DNA of 64,000 nucleotides from SIG440 sp045586925 (GCA_045586925.1 JAZNBG010000018.1:41558-105557); one strand, 5' to 3'. Positions 42,263 through 51,624 are shown, numbered from the stretch's first letter. Notes: generated by a model from the sequence alone, not told the origin. Numbers and translations: made by a program.

Positions 42263-43375
42263 ATGATGAAAGAAGTTGAAAAAAAATCAATAAATATTAT
42301 TAAAGAATATCTTTTAAAGAAAGAATTCTCACAGGAAATAGATGCCGAACAGCTTGCTGCGGTTTATGAGTTGTTAAAGCGACACGACATAGCACATCTT
42401 GTCGGAGTTGTTCTTTTAAAAAATCCTGAAAACCGTGAAAAGTACAAAGAACTGGCAAAGGCTCAGTTTATGGCTGTAATGAGATATGAAAAAGGTAAGT
42501 ATGCCAAAGAGCAAATCTATAATTTATTTGAAGAAAACGCTATTCCCTTTATGCCTTTAAAGGGAGCGGTGATTTGTGATTATTATCCCGAGCCATGGCA
42601 CCGGACAAGTTGTGATATTGACATACTTGTGTCGGAAGAAAATCTTGAAAAAGCAACAAAAATACTTGTTGAAAAGTTGAGCTTTGAATATAGGGGGAAA
42701 AGTGAACATGATATTTCGTTTTATTCTCCCAATGGGGTTCATCTAGAGCTTCACTATAATTTTCACGAGGAAAATATTTCTGTTGAGGATGGATGGAAGT
42801 CTGCATCTCCCGTTGAAGGGAAGAAATACCATTATGCGCTGACGCCCGAAGCATTTATCCTGCATCAAATAGCACACACGGCAAAACATTTTAAATATGG
42901 CGGTTGCGGAATAAGATTTTTTATTGATTTGTGGATACTGTTGCACAATATGCCATATGATAAGGTGAAGCTTAATAATCTGATTGAAGAAAAAGGGCTG
43001 AAGCCATTTTTTGAGAACGCAGTGCATCTTACAGAGGTGTGGTTTAATGATGGCCGTCCGGACGAGATGACAGAAAAGATGGCTGACTATATTCTGCAAT
43101 CAGGAATATACGGCAATGATGAAAACAGAATTGCCATAGATAATGTAAAAATAAAAAGCAATTTCAAGTATGCATTATCCAGAGTATTTCAAGGCTATGA
43201 CGAGCTAAAGACCAGATATCCGATTCTTAAAAAGCATCGTTGGCTTATGCCCTTTTGTCAGGTGGGCAGATGGTTTGCGTTGCTGAGGTCAGGTAAAGTT
43301 AAGAATGCAAAAAGTGTTGGCGATAGAAGAGAAACGGAAGTCAAAAATTTGCTGACTGAATTGAATTTATTGTAA
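42263..43375 (+). CDS. Nucleotidyltransferase family protein
   Basis: A 370-aa protein of the uncharacterised nucleotidyltransferase family often found in glycan clusters (PF14907-like). The core FMPLKGAVICDYYPEPWHRTSCDIDILV near residue 100 includes the DxD-type catalytic pair DID, then HLELHYNFHEEN. Starts at two adjacent ATG codons (42263 or 42266) after AGAGGTATATTAGGTT. Last gene of the polysaccharide operon, followed by a strong terminator. Its substrate is unknown. Confidence 0.8.
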   Translation: MMKEVEKKSINIIKEYLLKKEFSQEIDAEQLAAVYELLKRHDIAHLVGVVLLKNPENREKYKELAKAQFMAVMRYEKGKYAKEQIYNLFEENAIPFMPLKGAVICDYYPEPWHRTSCDIDILVSEENLEKATKILVEKLSFEYRGKSEHDISFYSPNGVHLELHYNFHEENISVEDGWKSASPVEGKKYHYALTPEAFILHQIAHTAKHFKYGGCGIRFFIDLWILLHNMPYDKVKLNNLIEEKGLKPFFENAVHLTEVWFNDGRPDEMTEKMADYILQSGIYGNDENRIAIDNVKIKSNFKYALSRVFQGYDELKTRYPILKKHRWLMPFCQVGRWFALLRSGKVKNAKSVGDRRETEVKNLLTELNLL

Positions 43376-43377
43376 AA

Positions 43378-43411
43378 GAAACCGCCGGGGATTTCCTCGG
43401 CGGTTTCTTTT
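43378..43411 (+). terminator. Terminator of the polysaccharide operon
   Basis: GAAACCGCCG (43378-43387) pairs perfectly with CGGCGGTTTC (43398-43407), followed by TTTT that also starts the repeat copy. Confidence 0.88.
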
Positions 43412-43561
43412 ATATAATAGGAAATTGCGTATTTCCTATTATATAAAAAAACTAGATTTGATTGCCTGTGCGAAATTTTCGGCTGCGCCGAAATGCACAT
43501 AGGCAAACAAAGCGTTATTGCTGCGACCGCCGCCTGCGGCGAGTGGCGTAGCCGCTTTGTT
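43408..43561 (+). repeat. Structured dispersed repeat, copy 2 (154 bp)
   Basis: Same length and layout as copy 1. An 18-bp perfect stem with loop TGCGT lies at 43408-43448. Then comes hairpin GCCT...AGGC with GTGC/GCAC and TTTCGGC/GCCGAAA (43464-43504), then the AACAAAGCG/CGCTTTGTT stem (43506-43561). The outer C-G pair of copy 1 (GCCC/GGGC) is T-A here, a compensatory change. It lies between the operon terminator and the convergent sugar kinase gene. Confidence 0.85.
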
Positions 43562-43579
43562 CTGCCTTTTTGTTGTATC

Positions 43580-44980
43580 TTAATTTAGTTTATCATCTAG
43601 TTCACAGAAGCGTCTGTAACATTCTGTGTAATCAGCGCCTGATGGCTCATAAACCTTTTTGGGGGATACTGCCATATCACAGGCTTTTTCAACACTTTCA
43701 AAAATTCCTGTTGCTGTACCCGCGAGAATTGCGGAGCCAAGACAGGCGGTTTCGTCATTTTTAAGGGTTACAATTCTTTTGCCTGTCATATCGGCTTTAA
43801 TCTGATTCCACAAGGAACTTGATGCGCCACCGCCCATAGTGCGGATTTCGTTGCAGTCCAGACCAAGGTAGTCAAGATTTTGTTTCAGCATACAGGCAAC
43901 TGCTTCCAGGATACTGCGTACTGCGTGCCCTCTGCCGTGCTCCATTGTCAGACCGTAGAATGTGCCACGTGCATCGGGGTTGTATTTTGGCATTGTCGAT
44001 CCACAGAGATAAGGCAGAAATGTAAGTCCGTTGGAGCCGGGGTCTGCTTTTTCGGCAAGCTCGTCAAGCTCGCGAAAACTGAAATTTTCGCAGAAATTAT
44101 TTTTGAACCATTTAAGAGCAATTCCTGCAGTGGGTGTCCAGGACAGCAGACAGTATTTCCCATCAAAATTTACGTGACAGGGAATGATTGAATCGGGCTT
44201 GAAAGCGGGAATGTTCTCTGAAGGAACAAAAACCACCATTGTAGTGCCTGTCATTTCGCTGACGATACCGGATTTTACAATTCCTGCACCGATTGCGCCT
44301 GCAATTTGGTCGATTGCACCAGTTACCACTGTAATGCCGTTATACTCGCCAACGATTTCGCCACTGGGGAGAATCTCGGGGAATACGGATTCATCTATAC
44401 CGATGAAGTCAAGCATATCCTTCCACCAGATGTGATTACGGATGTCATAATAGATGGTTGAAGATTGCAAGGTTTTTTCTGTAACAAAACGACCGGTAAG
44501 GCGGTACAGCAAATAGTCTTCAAGAAGGAATACCTTTTTAATTTTAGCAAAACAGTCAGGCTCGTTGTTGTGCAACCACAACAGCTTGCTTGCAGGCCAG
44601 GTAGCTGTGATTTCAGGCTGACCCGTTACTTCATAGACGGTTTTGTTTCCGAAGTGTTCTTTGATGGCATCTGCCTCGGTTGTTGCACGGTTGTCAAGCC
44701 AGACGATTGCTTTGCGAAGGGGTGTTCCGCCCTCGTCGGCAACAATTATTGTCTCGCACTGAGTGTCTATACTCATAGCGGAGATTTCATATTCTGACGA
44801 AAGCTCCGAAAGGGCTTCCGAAAAAAGTGTCCAATAGTTCTCAGCAGGAAATTCAACATAATCGTCCTTCACTTCAAGGGTATAGTCCTTGGTGACGGAT
44901 TTCATACATTCTGCGTTTTCGTTAAAAACTGCGGCTTTCAGTGAGGTTGTTCCTATGTCTACGCCGAGTAAATATTTCAT
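43580..44980 (-). CDS. FGGY family sugar kinase (xylulokinase/gluconokinase-like)
   Basis: A 466-aa carbohydrate kinase of the FGGY/ASKHA fold. LLGVDIGTTSLKAAVF (phosphate-1), IDTQCETIIV, the FGGY-type VVTGAIDQIAGAIGAGIV, the adenosine motif TMGGGASSSLWNQIKADMTGKRI. Shorter than xylulokinase (~490-500). The sugar cannot be fixed; a ketopentose or gluconate is likely. It follows a DeoR-type regulator by 19 nt on the same strand, suggesting the regulator senses a phosphorylated product of this kinase. No transporter or isomerase accompanies the pair. Confidence 0.88.
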   Translation of the reverse strand: MKYLLGVDIGTTSLKAAVFNENAECMKSVTKDYTLEVKDDYVEFPAENYWTLFSEALSELSSEYEISAMSIDTQCETIIVADEGGTPLRKAIVWLDNRATTEADAIKEHFGNKTVYEVTGQPEITATWPASKLLWLHNNEPDCFAKIKKVFLLEDYLLYRLTGRFVTEKTLQSSTIYYDIRNHIWWKDMLDFIGIDESVFPEILPSGEIVGEYNGITVVTGAIDQIAGAIGAGIVKSGIVSEMTGTTMVVFVPSENIPAFKPDSIIPCHVNFDGKYCLLSWTPTAGIALKWFKNNFCENFSFRELDELAEKADPGSNGLTFLPYLCGSTMPKYNPDARGTFYGLTMEHGRGHAVRSILEAVACMLKQNLDYLGLDCNEIRTMGGGASSSLWNQIKADMTGKRIVTLKNDETACLGSAILAGTATGIFESVEKACDMAVSPKKVYEPSGADYTECYRRFCELDDKLN

Positions 44981-44999
44981 AATATTTTGGTCCTTCCTG

Positions 45000-45770
45000 T
45001 TATTCTTTTACAATTATTATCTTTTTAAAACTCTTTTTAAGAGCATTTAAATCGTCGGGTGAAGCTGATGCATCATCAGTTATCAGGCTGTCTGCACAGG
45101 TCGCTTCGGCAATGTTGACAAAAGCGGTTCTTCCAATTTTGGACGAGTCAGCAACAATGATTTTAGAGGCAGACTGTGCAAGCATAAGCCGTGCAAGCTC
45201 TGATTCGCGATCATAATAGGTAGTAAGTCCCGAATGTGCGGAAATACCGTCAACCGACAGAAAAAGTTTATCGGCGTGGTAGTTTTTTAGTTGATTCACC
45301 GCATCGTCACCATATACAAATTGATATTTAGGATTTAAAAATCCGCCAAGAAGAACTACGTTAAAGTTTGGATTGCCGCTTGCCTCCAGGGCAATGGTAA
45401 CAGAGTTTGTCACAATATTCAGGTGAAGATGTGCAGGAATTGCACGAAAAACCGTCAGGGTGGTTGTTCCTGAATTAAACATAACGGTATCGTGATCTTT
45501 TATCATTTCAACCGCACGCTTTGCAATAAGCTGTTTTGCTTTAAGATTGGTGCCAAGTCGCTGTTGGAGGTCCATATCGCAGTAGGATTTATATGAGTTA
45601 ATTGCCCCGCCGTGAACACGGAAAAGCAGTCCCTTATCCTCCAGGTCGGCAAGGTCTGAACGTATTGTGATATTTGAAATTCCAAATTCACGGCTCAGGT
45701 CGTTTACCTTAACTTGTCCTTGTTCGTTAAGGATTTCAAGAATTTTTTCTCTTCTTTCATTTATATCCAT
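45000..45770 (-). CDS. DeoR/GlpR family transcriptional regulator
   Basis: A 256-aa repressor with an N-terminal winged helix (ERREKILEILNEQGQVKVNDLSREFGISNITIRSDLADLEDKGLLFRVHGGA). The C-terminal sugar-phosphate sensor domain carries VMFNSGTTTLTVFRAIP, NIVTNSVTIALEA, DKLFLSVDGISAHSGLTTY and ADSSKIGRTAFVNIA. Family members are released by sugar phosphates. It precedes the FGGY kinase in one operon and probably controls it and itself. A consensus-like promoter lies at 45824-45852 on the minus strand. Confidence 0.92.
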   Translation of the reverse strand: MDINERREKILEILNEQGQVKVNDLSREFGISNITIRSDLADLEDKGLLFRVHGGAINSYKSYCDMDLQQRLGTNLKAKQLIAKRAVEMIKDHDTVMFNSGTTTLTVFRAIPAHLHLNIVTNSVTIALEASGNPNFNVVLLGGFLNPKYQFVYGDDAVNQLKNYHADKLFLSVDGISAHSGLTTYYDRESELARLMLAQSASKIIVADSSKIGRTAFVNIAEATCADSLITDDASASPDDLNALKKSFKKIIIVKE

Positions 45771-45823
45771 AATAACTTTCTTTCCGGGTTAAATAAAATT
45801 ATACATAAAATACCCTATCTTAT

Positions 45824-45852
45824 ATTTTATTTCTATTTGAGTAATTTGTCAA
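45824..45852 (-). promoter_or_regulatory. Promoter for the deoR-kinase operon
   Basis: Minus strand TTGACA (45852-45847), 17-nt spacer, TAAAAT (45829-45824). Confidence 0.7.
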
Positions 45853-45953
45853 TATCAAAATTCAGAAGTGTACGAAAATTTTTGCACGGCAAAATTTAAT
45901 CGATGTTCAATTTATTTTTTCTGTGAATTTAATGTAAAGATATCAAAAAAAAC

Positions 45954-45982
45954 GTGACAAAAAGGTGTGATTATTGTATAAT
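45954..45982 (+). promoter_or_regulatory. Promoter for dus
   Basis: GTGACA, 17-nt spacer, TATAAT. An in-frame GTG at 45954 is the -35 box itself, which supports the later start at 46020. Confidence 0.7.
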
Positions 45983-46019
45983 TAATAGGAAAATATTACA
46001 CACAAGATGGAAAAGAATT

Positions 46020-46955
46020 ATGAAACTTTATTTTGCGCCTCTTGAGGGCATAACCACATATACATACAGAAATACGCATACAGAGTTTTTTGGCGGATGC
46101 GATGCATACTTTGCGCCCTTTATCACGCCAAGCGATAATGAACGGCTGAGTATAAAAAGCCTCAGGGATATAGTCCCGGAAAAGAATAAAGATGTCAGAC
46201 TGATTCCACAGGTGTTGACAAACCAAAGTCAATCATTTATGAAATTTGAGGATATGGTTAGGGACCTTGGATATAAGGATATAAATATAAACCTAGGCTG
46301 TCCTTCGGGTACGGTAGTAAAAAAGAACCGTGGCTCAGGTTTTTTGCGTGATCCTGAAAACCTTGATTGTTTTTTATCGCAGGTGTATGAAAAAAGCGAG
46401 CTAAGAGTTTCGGTAAAAACAAGGTCAGGATTTTCAAGCGGAGGGGAACTTGAAAAATTGATGGAAATATATAATAAATATCCTATGGAAGAGCTGATTA
46501 TTCATCCCCGCACAAGGGAGGAATACTATAAAGGTGAGCCGGATATGCTGGCATTTGGTTCGGCTTTTAAGGCAAGTAGAAACTCGGTTTGTTATAACGG
46601 AAATATCTTTTCGGTGCAGGATTACAAAGAAATTACCGAAAAATATCCGGGGCTTGCGGGCGTAATGATTGGCAGAGGTGCGATTGCAAATCCTGCCATA
46701 TTCAGGGAAATAAAAGGTGGCAGAAAAACAGAAACTGCAGAGCTTGCAGAATTTACGAATGTTCTGGCAGAAAGATACCTCAAGGTGCTTGGGTCGGAGG
46801 TATATACCCTGCACAAGCTGAAGGAGATTTGGCTGTACACTATGTGGATGTATCCCACAGAGAAAAAGTTGCTTAAGACAATAAAAAAATCAAATAAACT
46901 TGGTGATTTGCTGGCGGCGGTCAAGGCTTTGCCAAAGCTGAGAGAAGAAGGTTAA
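46020..46955 (+). CDS. tRNA-dihydrouridine synthase
   Basis: A 311-aa flavoenzyme reducing uridines in tRNA. The start MKLYFAPLEGITTYTYRNTH is chosen because upstream in-frame codons overlap the promoter; GGAAAAG is the likely ribosome binding site. FMN-barrel features: the catalytic cysteine in INLGCPSGTVVKKNRGSGFLRDPE, SVKTRSGF, LIIHPRTREEYYKGEPD, and the phosphate-binding CYNGNIFSVQDY and GVMIGRGAIANPAIF. It is slightly shorter than DusB, as in other small clostridial Dus proteins. An ABC exporter pair follows by 56 nt. Confidence 0.92.
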   Translation: MKLYFAPLEGITTYTYRNTHTEFFGGCDAYFAPFITPSDNERLSIKSLRDIVPEKNKDVRLIPQVLTNQSQSFMKFEDMVRDLGYKDININLGCPSGTVVKKNRGSGFLRDPENLDCFLSQVYEKSELRVSVKTRSGFSSGGELEKLMEIYNKYPMEELIIHPRTREEYYKGEPDMLAFGSAFKASRNSVCYNGNIFSVQDYKEITEKYPGLAGVMIGRGAIANPAIFREIKGGRKTETAELAEFTNVLAERYLKVLGSEVYTLHKLKEIWLYTMWMYPTEKKLLKTIKKSNKLGDLLAAVKALPKLREEG

Positions 46956-47011
46956 CAAAAGCTGAAGATATTTATTCTGCCAGCGTTATTTATAGGTTTG
47001 GAAGTGAAAAT

Positions 47012-48733
47012 ATGAAAAGAGTATTGAAATATTTAAAAGATTTTTACGGAAGAATGTTGTTGGGATTTGTGATAAAGTTTTTTGGAACCGTTTCCGAATT
47101 GATGTTGCCATTTATCCTGAGCCACATTCTGGCAGATGTTCTGGACAGCAACTTAAGTGAAATATTAATGTGGGGCACACTTATGGTTGTTTTTTCCGGT
47201 ATAGCCTGCCTGTTTAATGTGATAGCAAACCGAATGGCGGCGTGGGTTTCGCGAGGCTTTGCCGAAAATTTGCGACGGGAGCTTTTTATAAAGACACTAA
47301 GGCTGTCAGCCAGACAAACGGATGAATTTACAATTCCTTCGCTGGAATCCCGAATAACATCCGATACGTACCACGTACATAATTTTATAAATATGATTCA
47401 ACGAATGGGAGTGCGTGCGCCAATAATGCTTGCAGGCGGTATAGGCATAACCCTTTTTATGGATGCACACCTTGCTCTTGTAATGCTTGCAGTTCTTCCG
47501 TTTATATTTATAACCGTTTTTTTCATATCAAAAAAAGGCGTTCCGCTTTATACCGGGGTGCAAAAATCGGTTGACGGGATGACACGCATTGTCCGCGAGG
47601 ATGCACAGGGAATAAGGGTTATAAAGGCTCTATCCAAAACTGATTACGAGCATCGCAGATTTGAAAACGCAAACAAAGCCTTGATTAAACAAGAAACTCG
47701 TGCCGGAGTTACAATGGGTTCGGTTAACCCGATTATGAACCTTTTGATGAATCTGGGCAGTGCGGCGGTTATTGCCATCAGCGCCAGTCGTGTAATGGGA
47801 GGGGTGTCACAGCCCGAAACGGTTATTGCATTTATGCAATATTTCACCCATATTTCAATGTCTATGATGGCAGTTACCCGTATGTTTATGATGTATACCA
47901 GATGTGCGGCATCAGCAAGGCGTATTGCCGAAGTTCTGGAAAGTGAACCTGATATGATGGTGGAAGAAAAGAGTAAATTTCCTGATAAGGAAACCGATGC
48001 ACACATTCTGTTTGACAAAGTAAGCTTTTCGTACAAGGGCAAACGAAAAAACCTTAAAGATATAAGTTTTCAGCTTCCCAAGGGTGGCTCCTTGGGAATA
48101 ATAGGCGCAACAGGGTCAGGCAAGTCAACGATTATTAAGCTGTTGCTCAGATTTTATGATGCAGATCAGGGAGCAATATACATAAACGGCAGGAACATCA
48201 AAACAATTCCAAAGAAAAGCTTTTATAAGATGTTTGGCTCGGCATTGCAGTTTGATTTCTTGTATGCCGATACCATAGAAGAAAACATAACCTTTGGCAG
48301 AGAACTCGGTCAGGAGGATATGGTTCAGGCGACGCGCATCGCTCAGGCAGACGGGTTTATTACTGACTTTGAAGATGGTTATAATCATATGCTTTCAGGG
48401 CACGGAGCAAATATTTCCGGTGGACAGAAACAGCGTATGCTTATTTCGCGTGCTCTGGCGGCAAAGCCTGAAATTCTTATTCTTGATGACAGCTCCTCTG
48501 CCCTTGATTACAAGACAGATGCTGCGCTGCGCAAAGCACTTAATGAAAATCTTAGCAACACAACGGTTATAACTGTGGCACAACGTGTAAGCTCGGTTAA
48601 GGATTGCGGGCTTATTATTGTTCTTGATGAGGGAGAAATCATTGGATGCGGCACACACAGTCAGCTTCTTGAGGATTGTGCCGAATATCGTGAAATAAGT
48701 GAATCGCAGATGGGGGGTGCTTTTGTTGAATAG
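47012..48733 (+). CDS. Heterodimeric ABC exporter subunit with degenerate catalytic site
   Basis: A 573-aa half-transporter: six-helix exporter domain (residues ~1-310) then an ATPase. Walker A GATGSGKST, signature NISGGQKQRMLIS and Walker B ILILDDSSSALD, in which Asp replaces the usual catalytic Glu. This is the pattern of the non-catalytic partner in heterodimeric exporters (BmrC/LmrC/TM287 type). The partner gene overlaps by 8 nt. Together they probably export drugs or a peptide/lipid; substrate unknown. Confidence 0.9.
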   Translation: MKRVLKYLKDFYGRMLLGFVIKFFGTVSELMLPFILSHILADVLDSNLSEILMWGTLMVVFSGIACLFNVIANRMAAWVSRGFAENLRRELFIKTLRLSARQTDEFTIPSLESRITSDTYHVHNFINMIQRMGVRAPIMLAGGIGITLFMDAHLALVMLAVLPFIFITVFFISKKGVPLYTGVQKSVDGMTRIVREDAQGIRVIKALSKTDYEHRRFENANKALIKQETRAGVTMGSVNPIMNLLMNLGSAAVIAISASRVMGGVSQPETVIAFMQYFTHISMSMMAVTRMFMMYTRCAASARRIAEVLESEPDMMVEEKSKFPDKETDAHILFDKVSFSYKGKRKNLKDISFQLPKGGSLGIIGATGSGKSTIIKLLLRFYDADQGAIYINGRNIKTIPKKSFYKMFGSALQFDFLYADTIEENITFGRELGQEDMVQATRIAQADGFITDFEDGYNHMLSGHGANISGGQKQRMLISRALAAKPEILILDDSSSALDYKTDAALRKALNENLSNTTVITVAQRVSSVKDCGLIIVLDEGEIIGCGTHSQLLEDCAEYREISESQMGGAFVE

Positions 48734-50555
48734 AAGACCAGGTTTTGAACCTGACAGAAGGAAACCGGATTTTGAGCCCGGCAAAAAACGTGACAACAAA
48801 GGCATATTAATACGTCTGTGCGGGTATGTAATGAGGTATTGGTATTTGTTTATTCCTGCAATAATACTGACCTTGGTGTCAAATCAGCTGGCATTACTTG
48901 GCCCGATGTATTCCGGAAATGCAATTGATGCCATATCAGCAAAGGGCGGAGTTGATTTTGTCTCAGTAAAATATAATGTTATCAGAATGGTTTTTTGTTA
49001 CATATTATCTGCTGTGCTGTCATACGGGTTGGCGGTTGTGATGATTAATGTCAGCCAAAGGATTGCATATACAATGCGCAAACAGTTGTTTGAAAAGCTG
49101 ACACAGCTTCCTGTAGGCTATTTTGACACACACCCGACAGGAGATATAATAAGCAGAATTTCTTATGATATAGATACAATCAACAGTACCCTTTCCCACG
49201 ATGTAGTGCAGGTTATGACAAGTATTTATACGGTGATTGGCTCGCTGGTGTTTATGTGGAACATATCAAAGCCGCTGATTGCGGTATTTGTGGTGACAGT
49301 TCCGGCGGCTCTTATTCTTACTCGGTATCATTCAAAAAAGGTAAGACCGCTGTTTAGCAAACGTTCCCGAAAGCTTGGCGAGCTTAACGGCTTTGCCGAG
49401 GAAATGCTTTCAGGATGCCGGACAATTCAGGCATATGAACGTGAGGAAAAGATTGGCGAAAGATTTAATCAACGCAACACCGAGGCGATGGATTGCTATT
49501 ATGATGCCGACTATCACGGCTGTGTTCTTGGTCCTTATGTGGCGTTTATCAACAATCTGTCAATTTCGCTTATTATGATACTGGGCGGTGTCCTTTATAT
49601 GTATTCCCAAAAAGGACTGGCGACCCAGGGCTCACTGTTTTTTATTACATTGGGCGGTGTGGCACAATTTGTCCAGTATTCACGAAAATTTGCAGGACCA
49701 ATAAATGAGTTTGCCAATATTTTCAACGAATTTCAGTCAGCTATTTCGGCGGCAGAACGTGTATTCAGAGTTCTTGACGAGGAGCCTGAGCCTAAGGACG
49801 ACAAAGAAGCCCTGATTCTGGAGAAGGCAGAGGGCAGAGTCGATTTCAAAGATGTAGTATTTGGGTATACACCTCAAAAAGAAATTCTTCACGGGATATC
49901 TCTTGTTGCACAGCCGGGAAAGACCATTGCAATAGTTGGGCCTACCGGTGCAGGAAAGACAACGATTATAAGCCTTTTAATGAGGTTTTATGATGTAACC
50001 GACGGAACCATAACGGTTGACGAAAACGATATACGAAAAATAACACGCAGCTCTCTTCGTCGAGCATATACGATGGTACTGCAGGATACATGGCTGTTTT
50101 GCGGAACAATTTTTGAGAATATAGCCTATGGCAGAGAAGGAGCTACCTTAGAAGAGGTAAAAGCCGCGGCAAAAGCTGCAAGAATAGATAGTTTTATCGA
50201 GAGCCTTCCTGACGGATATGATACGGTGCTTACCGATGACGGAATAAATATTTCTAAAGGACAGCGACAGCTTATTACGATTGCAAGAGCAATGGTTGCT
50301 GATTCTGAAATGCTGATTCTGGATGAGGCAACATCTAATGTTGACTCCCGCACCGAGATAAAAATTCAGGATGCAATGGCAGAACTAATGAAGAATAAAA
50401 CCTGTTTTGTTATTGCTCACCGTCTTTCCACCATCCAGAATGCAGATTTAATTCTTGTTCTTCAGGATGGAAAAATTACAGAATCCGGAAATCATCAGCA
50501 GCTTTTGGAACAAGGCGGATTTTATAGTACCCTTTATAATTCGCAGTTTAATTAA
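48726..50555 (+). CDS. Heterodimeric ABC exporter subunit with consensus Walker B
   Basis: A 609-aa half-transporter starting at TTG 48726, eight bases after a run of six G; GTG codons at 48699 and 48717 are alternative starts. An N-terminal Arg/Pro-rich cytoplasmic extension (RRPGFEPDRRKPDFEPGKKR) precedes six helices. ATPase domain: Walker A GPTGAGKTT, signature NISKGQRQL (Lys in place of the second Gly), Walker B MLILDEATSNVD with catalytic Glu. This is complementary to the first subunit, so one canonical and one degenerate ATP site form. A terminator follows. Confidence 0.9.
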   Translation: MNRRPGFEPDRRKPDFEPGKKRDNKGILIRLCGYVMRYWYLFIPAIILTLVSNQLALLGPMYSGNAIDAISAKGGVDFVSVKYNVIRMVFCYILSAVLSYGLAVVMINVSQRIAYTMRKQLFEKLTQLPVGYFDTHPTGDIISRISYDIDTINSTLSHDVVQVMTSIYTVIGSLVFMWNISKPLIAVFVVTVPAALILTRYHSKKVRPLFSKRSRKLGELNGFAEEMLSGCRTIQAYEREEKIGERFNQRNTEAMDCYYDADYHGCVLGPYVAFINNLSISLIMILGGVLYMYSQKGLATQGSLFFITLGGVAQFVQYSRKFAGPINEFANIFNEFQSAISAAERVFRVLDEEPEPKDDKEALILEKAEGRVDFKDVVFGYTPQKEILHGISLVAQPGKTIAIVGPTGAGKTTIISLLMRFYDVTDGTITVDENDIRKITRSSLRRAYTMVLQDTWLFCGTIFENIAYGREGATLEEVKAAAKAARIDSFIESLPDGYDTVLTDDGINISKGQRQLITIARAMVADSEMLILDEATSNVDSRTEIKIQDAMAELMKNKTCFVIAHRLSTIQNADLILVLQDGKITESGNHQQLLEQGGFYSTLYNSQFN

Positions 50556-50596
50556 AAAATCGGGGCCGTCTTTTTAAAAGACAGCTCCGATTTTGT
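50556..50596. terminator. Bidirectional terminator, ABC exporter / mntP
   Basis: A long stem: AAAATCGGGGC pairs with GCTCCGATTTT (one G-U) and an inner GTCTTTT/AAAAGAC. The T-rich right side and A-rich left side serve both convergent genes. Confidence 0.85.
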
Positions 50597-51183
50597 TACA
50601 TAATTCCCGTAATGAAAATTTCAAGACCAATAAAAATCAAGATTACACCGCCAAGAATTCCGGCCTTCCCTGCCAAACGCGTTCCGGCTTTTCTGCCGAC
50701 CATCAATCCTGACAGACAAATTACAAAGGTAACCAAAGCAATTATAAAGGCAGCCAGCAATGCCGACGGCAGGTTATAGTCTGCGATGGTAAAGCCAACC
50801 GACAGGGCATCAATTGATGTAGCAACACCTTGTATCAAAAGGGCAACCAAGCCAACTCCCGGTTTTTCACAGGCGTCTTCGGCGTTGTCGTGGATGCCTT
50901 CGATAAGCATTTTTCCTCCTATAAAGCACAGCAGGACAAGAGCAATCCACGGTATCAGATTTTCAAAAAAAGTAAAATACTGAACAATGGTATGTATGCA
51001 AAACCACCCTATCATAGGCATCAATGCCTGAAAGGCGGCAAATACACCGGCTATAGCACACATTTTTTTCTTTTTCATACATGGCTCATTCAGCCCGTTT
51101 GCAAGCGATACAGAAAACGCATCCATAGCAAGACCTATTCCAAGCAGAATATTTGTAAAAAAGAAGTTTATTCCCAACGTCAT
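50596..51183 (-). CDS. mntP: Manganese efflux pump MntP
   Basis: A 195-aa six-helix membrane protein exporting Mn2+. Typical motifs are LLGIGLAMDAFSVSLANGL (with the metal-binding Asp), GGKMLIEG, and the second half VATSIDALSVGFTIADYNL. Length matches MntP/YebN. ATAGGGGATTATAAAA upstream. No yybP-ykoY manganese riboswitch is evident in the ~40-nt leader. Convergent with the ABC exporter and divergent from the tautomerase gene. Confidence 0.93.
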   Translation of the reverse strand: MTLGINFFFTNILLGIGLAMDAFSVSLANGLNEPCMKKKKMCAIAGVFAAFQALMPMIGWFCIHTIVQYFTFFENLIPWIALVLLCFIGGKMLIEGIHDNAEDACEKPGVGLVALLIQGVATSIDALSVGFTIADYNLPSALLAAFIIALVTFVICLSGLMVGRKAGTRLAGKAGILGGVILIFIGLEIFITGIM

Positions 51184-51222
51184 TTTTATAATCCCCTATC
51201 TTTATTGCCCACGGCGAGTTAA

Positions 51223-51251
51223 AGTGTATCATAAATTGTGTGGATTGTCAA
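51223..51251 (-). promoter_or_regulatory. Promoter for mntP
   Basis: Minus strand TTGACA (51251-51246), 17-nt spacer, TACACT (51228-51223). Confidence 0.7.
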
Positions 51252-51272
51252 TGGCGAAGGGCGTGGTTGATG

Positions 51273-51301
51273 TTGCAATATTTGTATGGTTGTGATACAA
51301 T
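51273..51301 (+). promoter_or_regulatory. Promoter for the tautomerase gene
   Basis: TTGCAA, 17-nt spacer, TACAAT preceded by TGA; 50 nt before the chosen start codon. Confidence 0.6.
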
Positions 51302-51351
51302 GATTTCATCGAAGCGTATTCGGTACAAATTTTATACAAGGAGTGTTATTT

Positions 51352-51579
51352 ATGCCATACATTGCGATTAAAGGCTATCCAAAGGACGAAGAAACAAAGA
51401 AAAAGGTTGTTGATGAAATCAACGAAATATTTATAAAACACTGGGGTTGCCCGCCGGAGGCTATCTCAATTTCCGTGGAGGAGTTTGCTCCCGAGATTTG
51501 GGAAGAAAAGGTCGTAAAGCCAGAAATAAATACAAAAACCGATAAAATGATGATACTATCGGGCGAAAAGAAATACTAA
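51352..51579 (+). CDS. 4-oxalocrotonate tautomerase-like protein
   Basis: A 75-aa protein starting MPYIAIKGYPKDEETKK, with AAGGAGTG six bases upstream; three in-frame codons earlier would hide the catalytic Pro2 that becomes the N-terminus. The helix and second strand region WGCPPEAISISVEEFAPEIWEEKVV fit the tautomerase superfamily; the usual Arg11 is not seen. Substrate unknown. Monocistronic. Confidence 0.82.
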   Translation: MPYIAIKGYPKDEETKKKVVDEINEIFIKHWGCPPEAISISVEEFAPEIWEEKVVKPEINTKTDKMMILSGEKKY

Positions 51580-51624
51580 GGCAAAGCGGTCATGGCATAA
51601 GCTGTGACCATTTTGTTTTAACTC

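Noticed and set aside
45954..46019. Upstream GTG start for the dihydrouridine synthase
   Set aside because: The GTG is part of the -35 box; the codons up to 46019 have no homologous content.
51184..51230. yybP-ykoY manganese riboswitch upstream of mntP
   Set aside because: The leader between the predicted promoter and mntP is about 40 nt, too short for the aptamer; no conserved loops were found.
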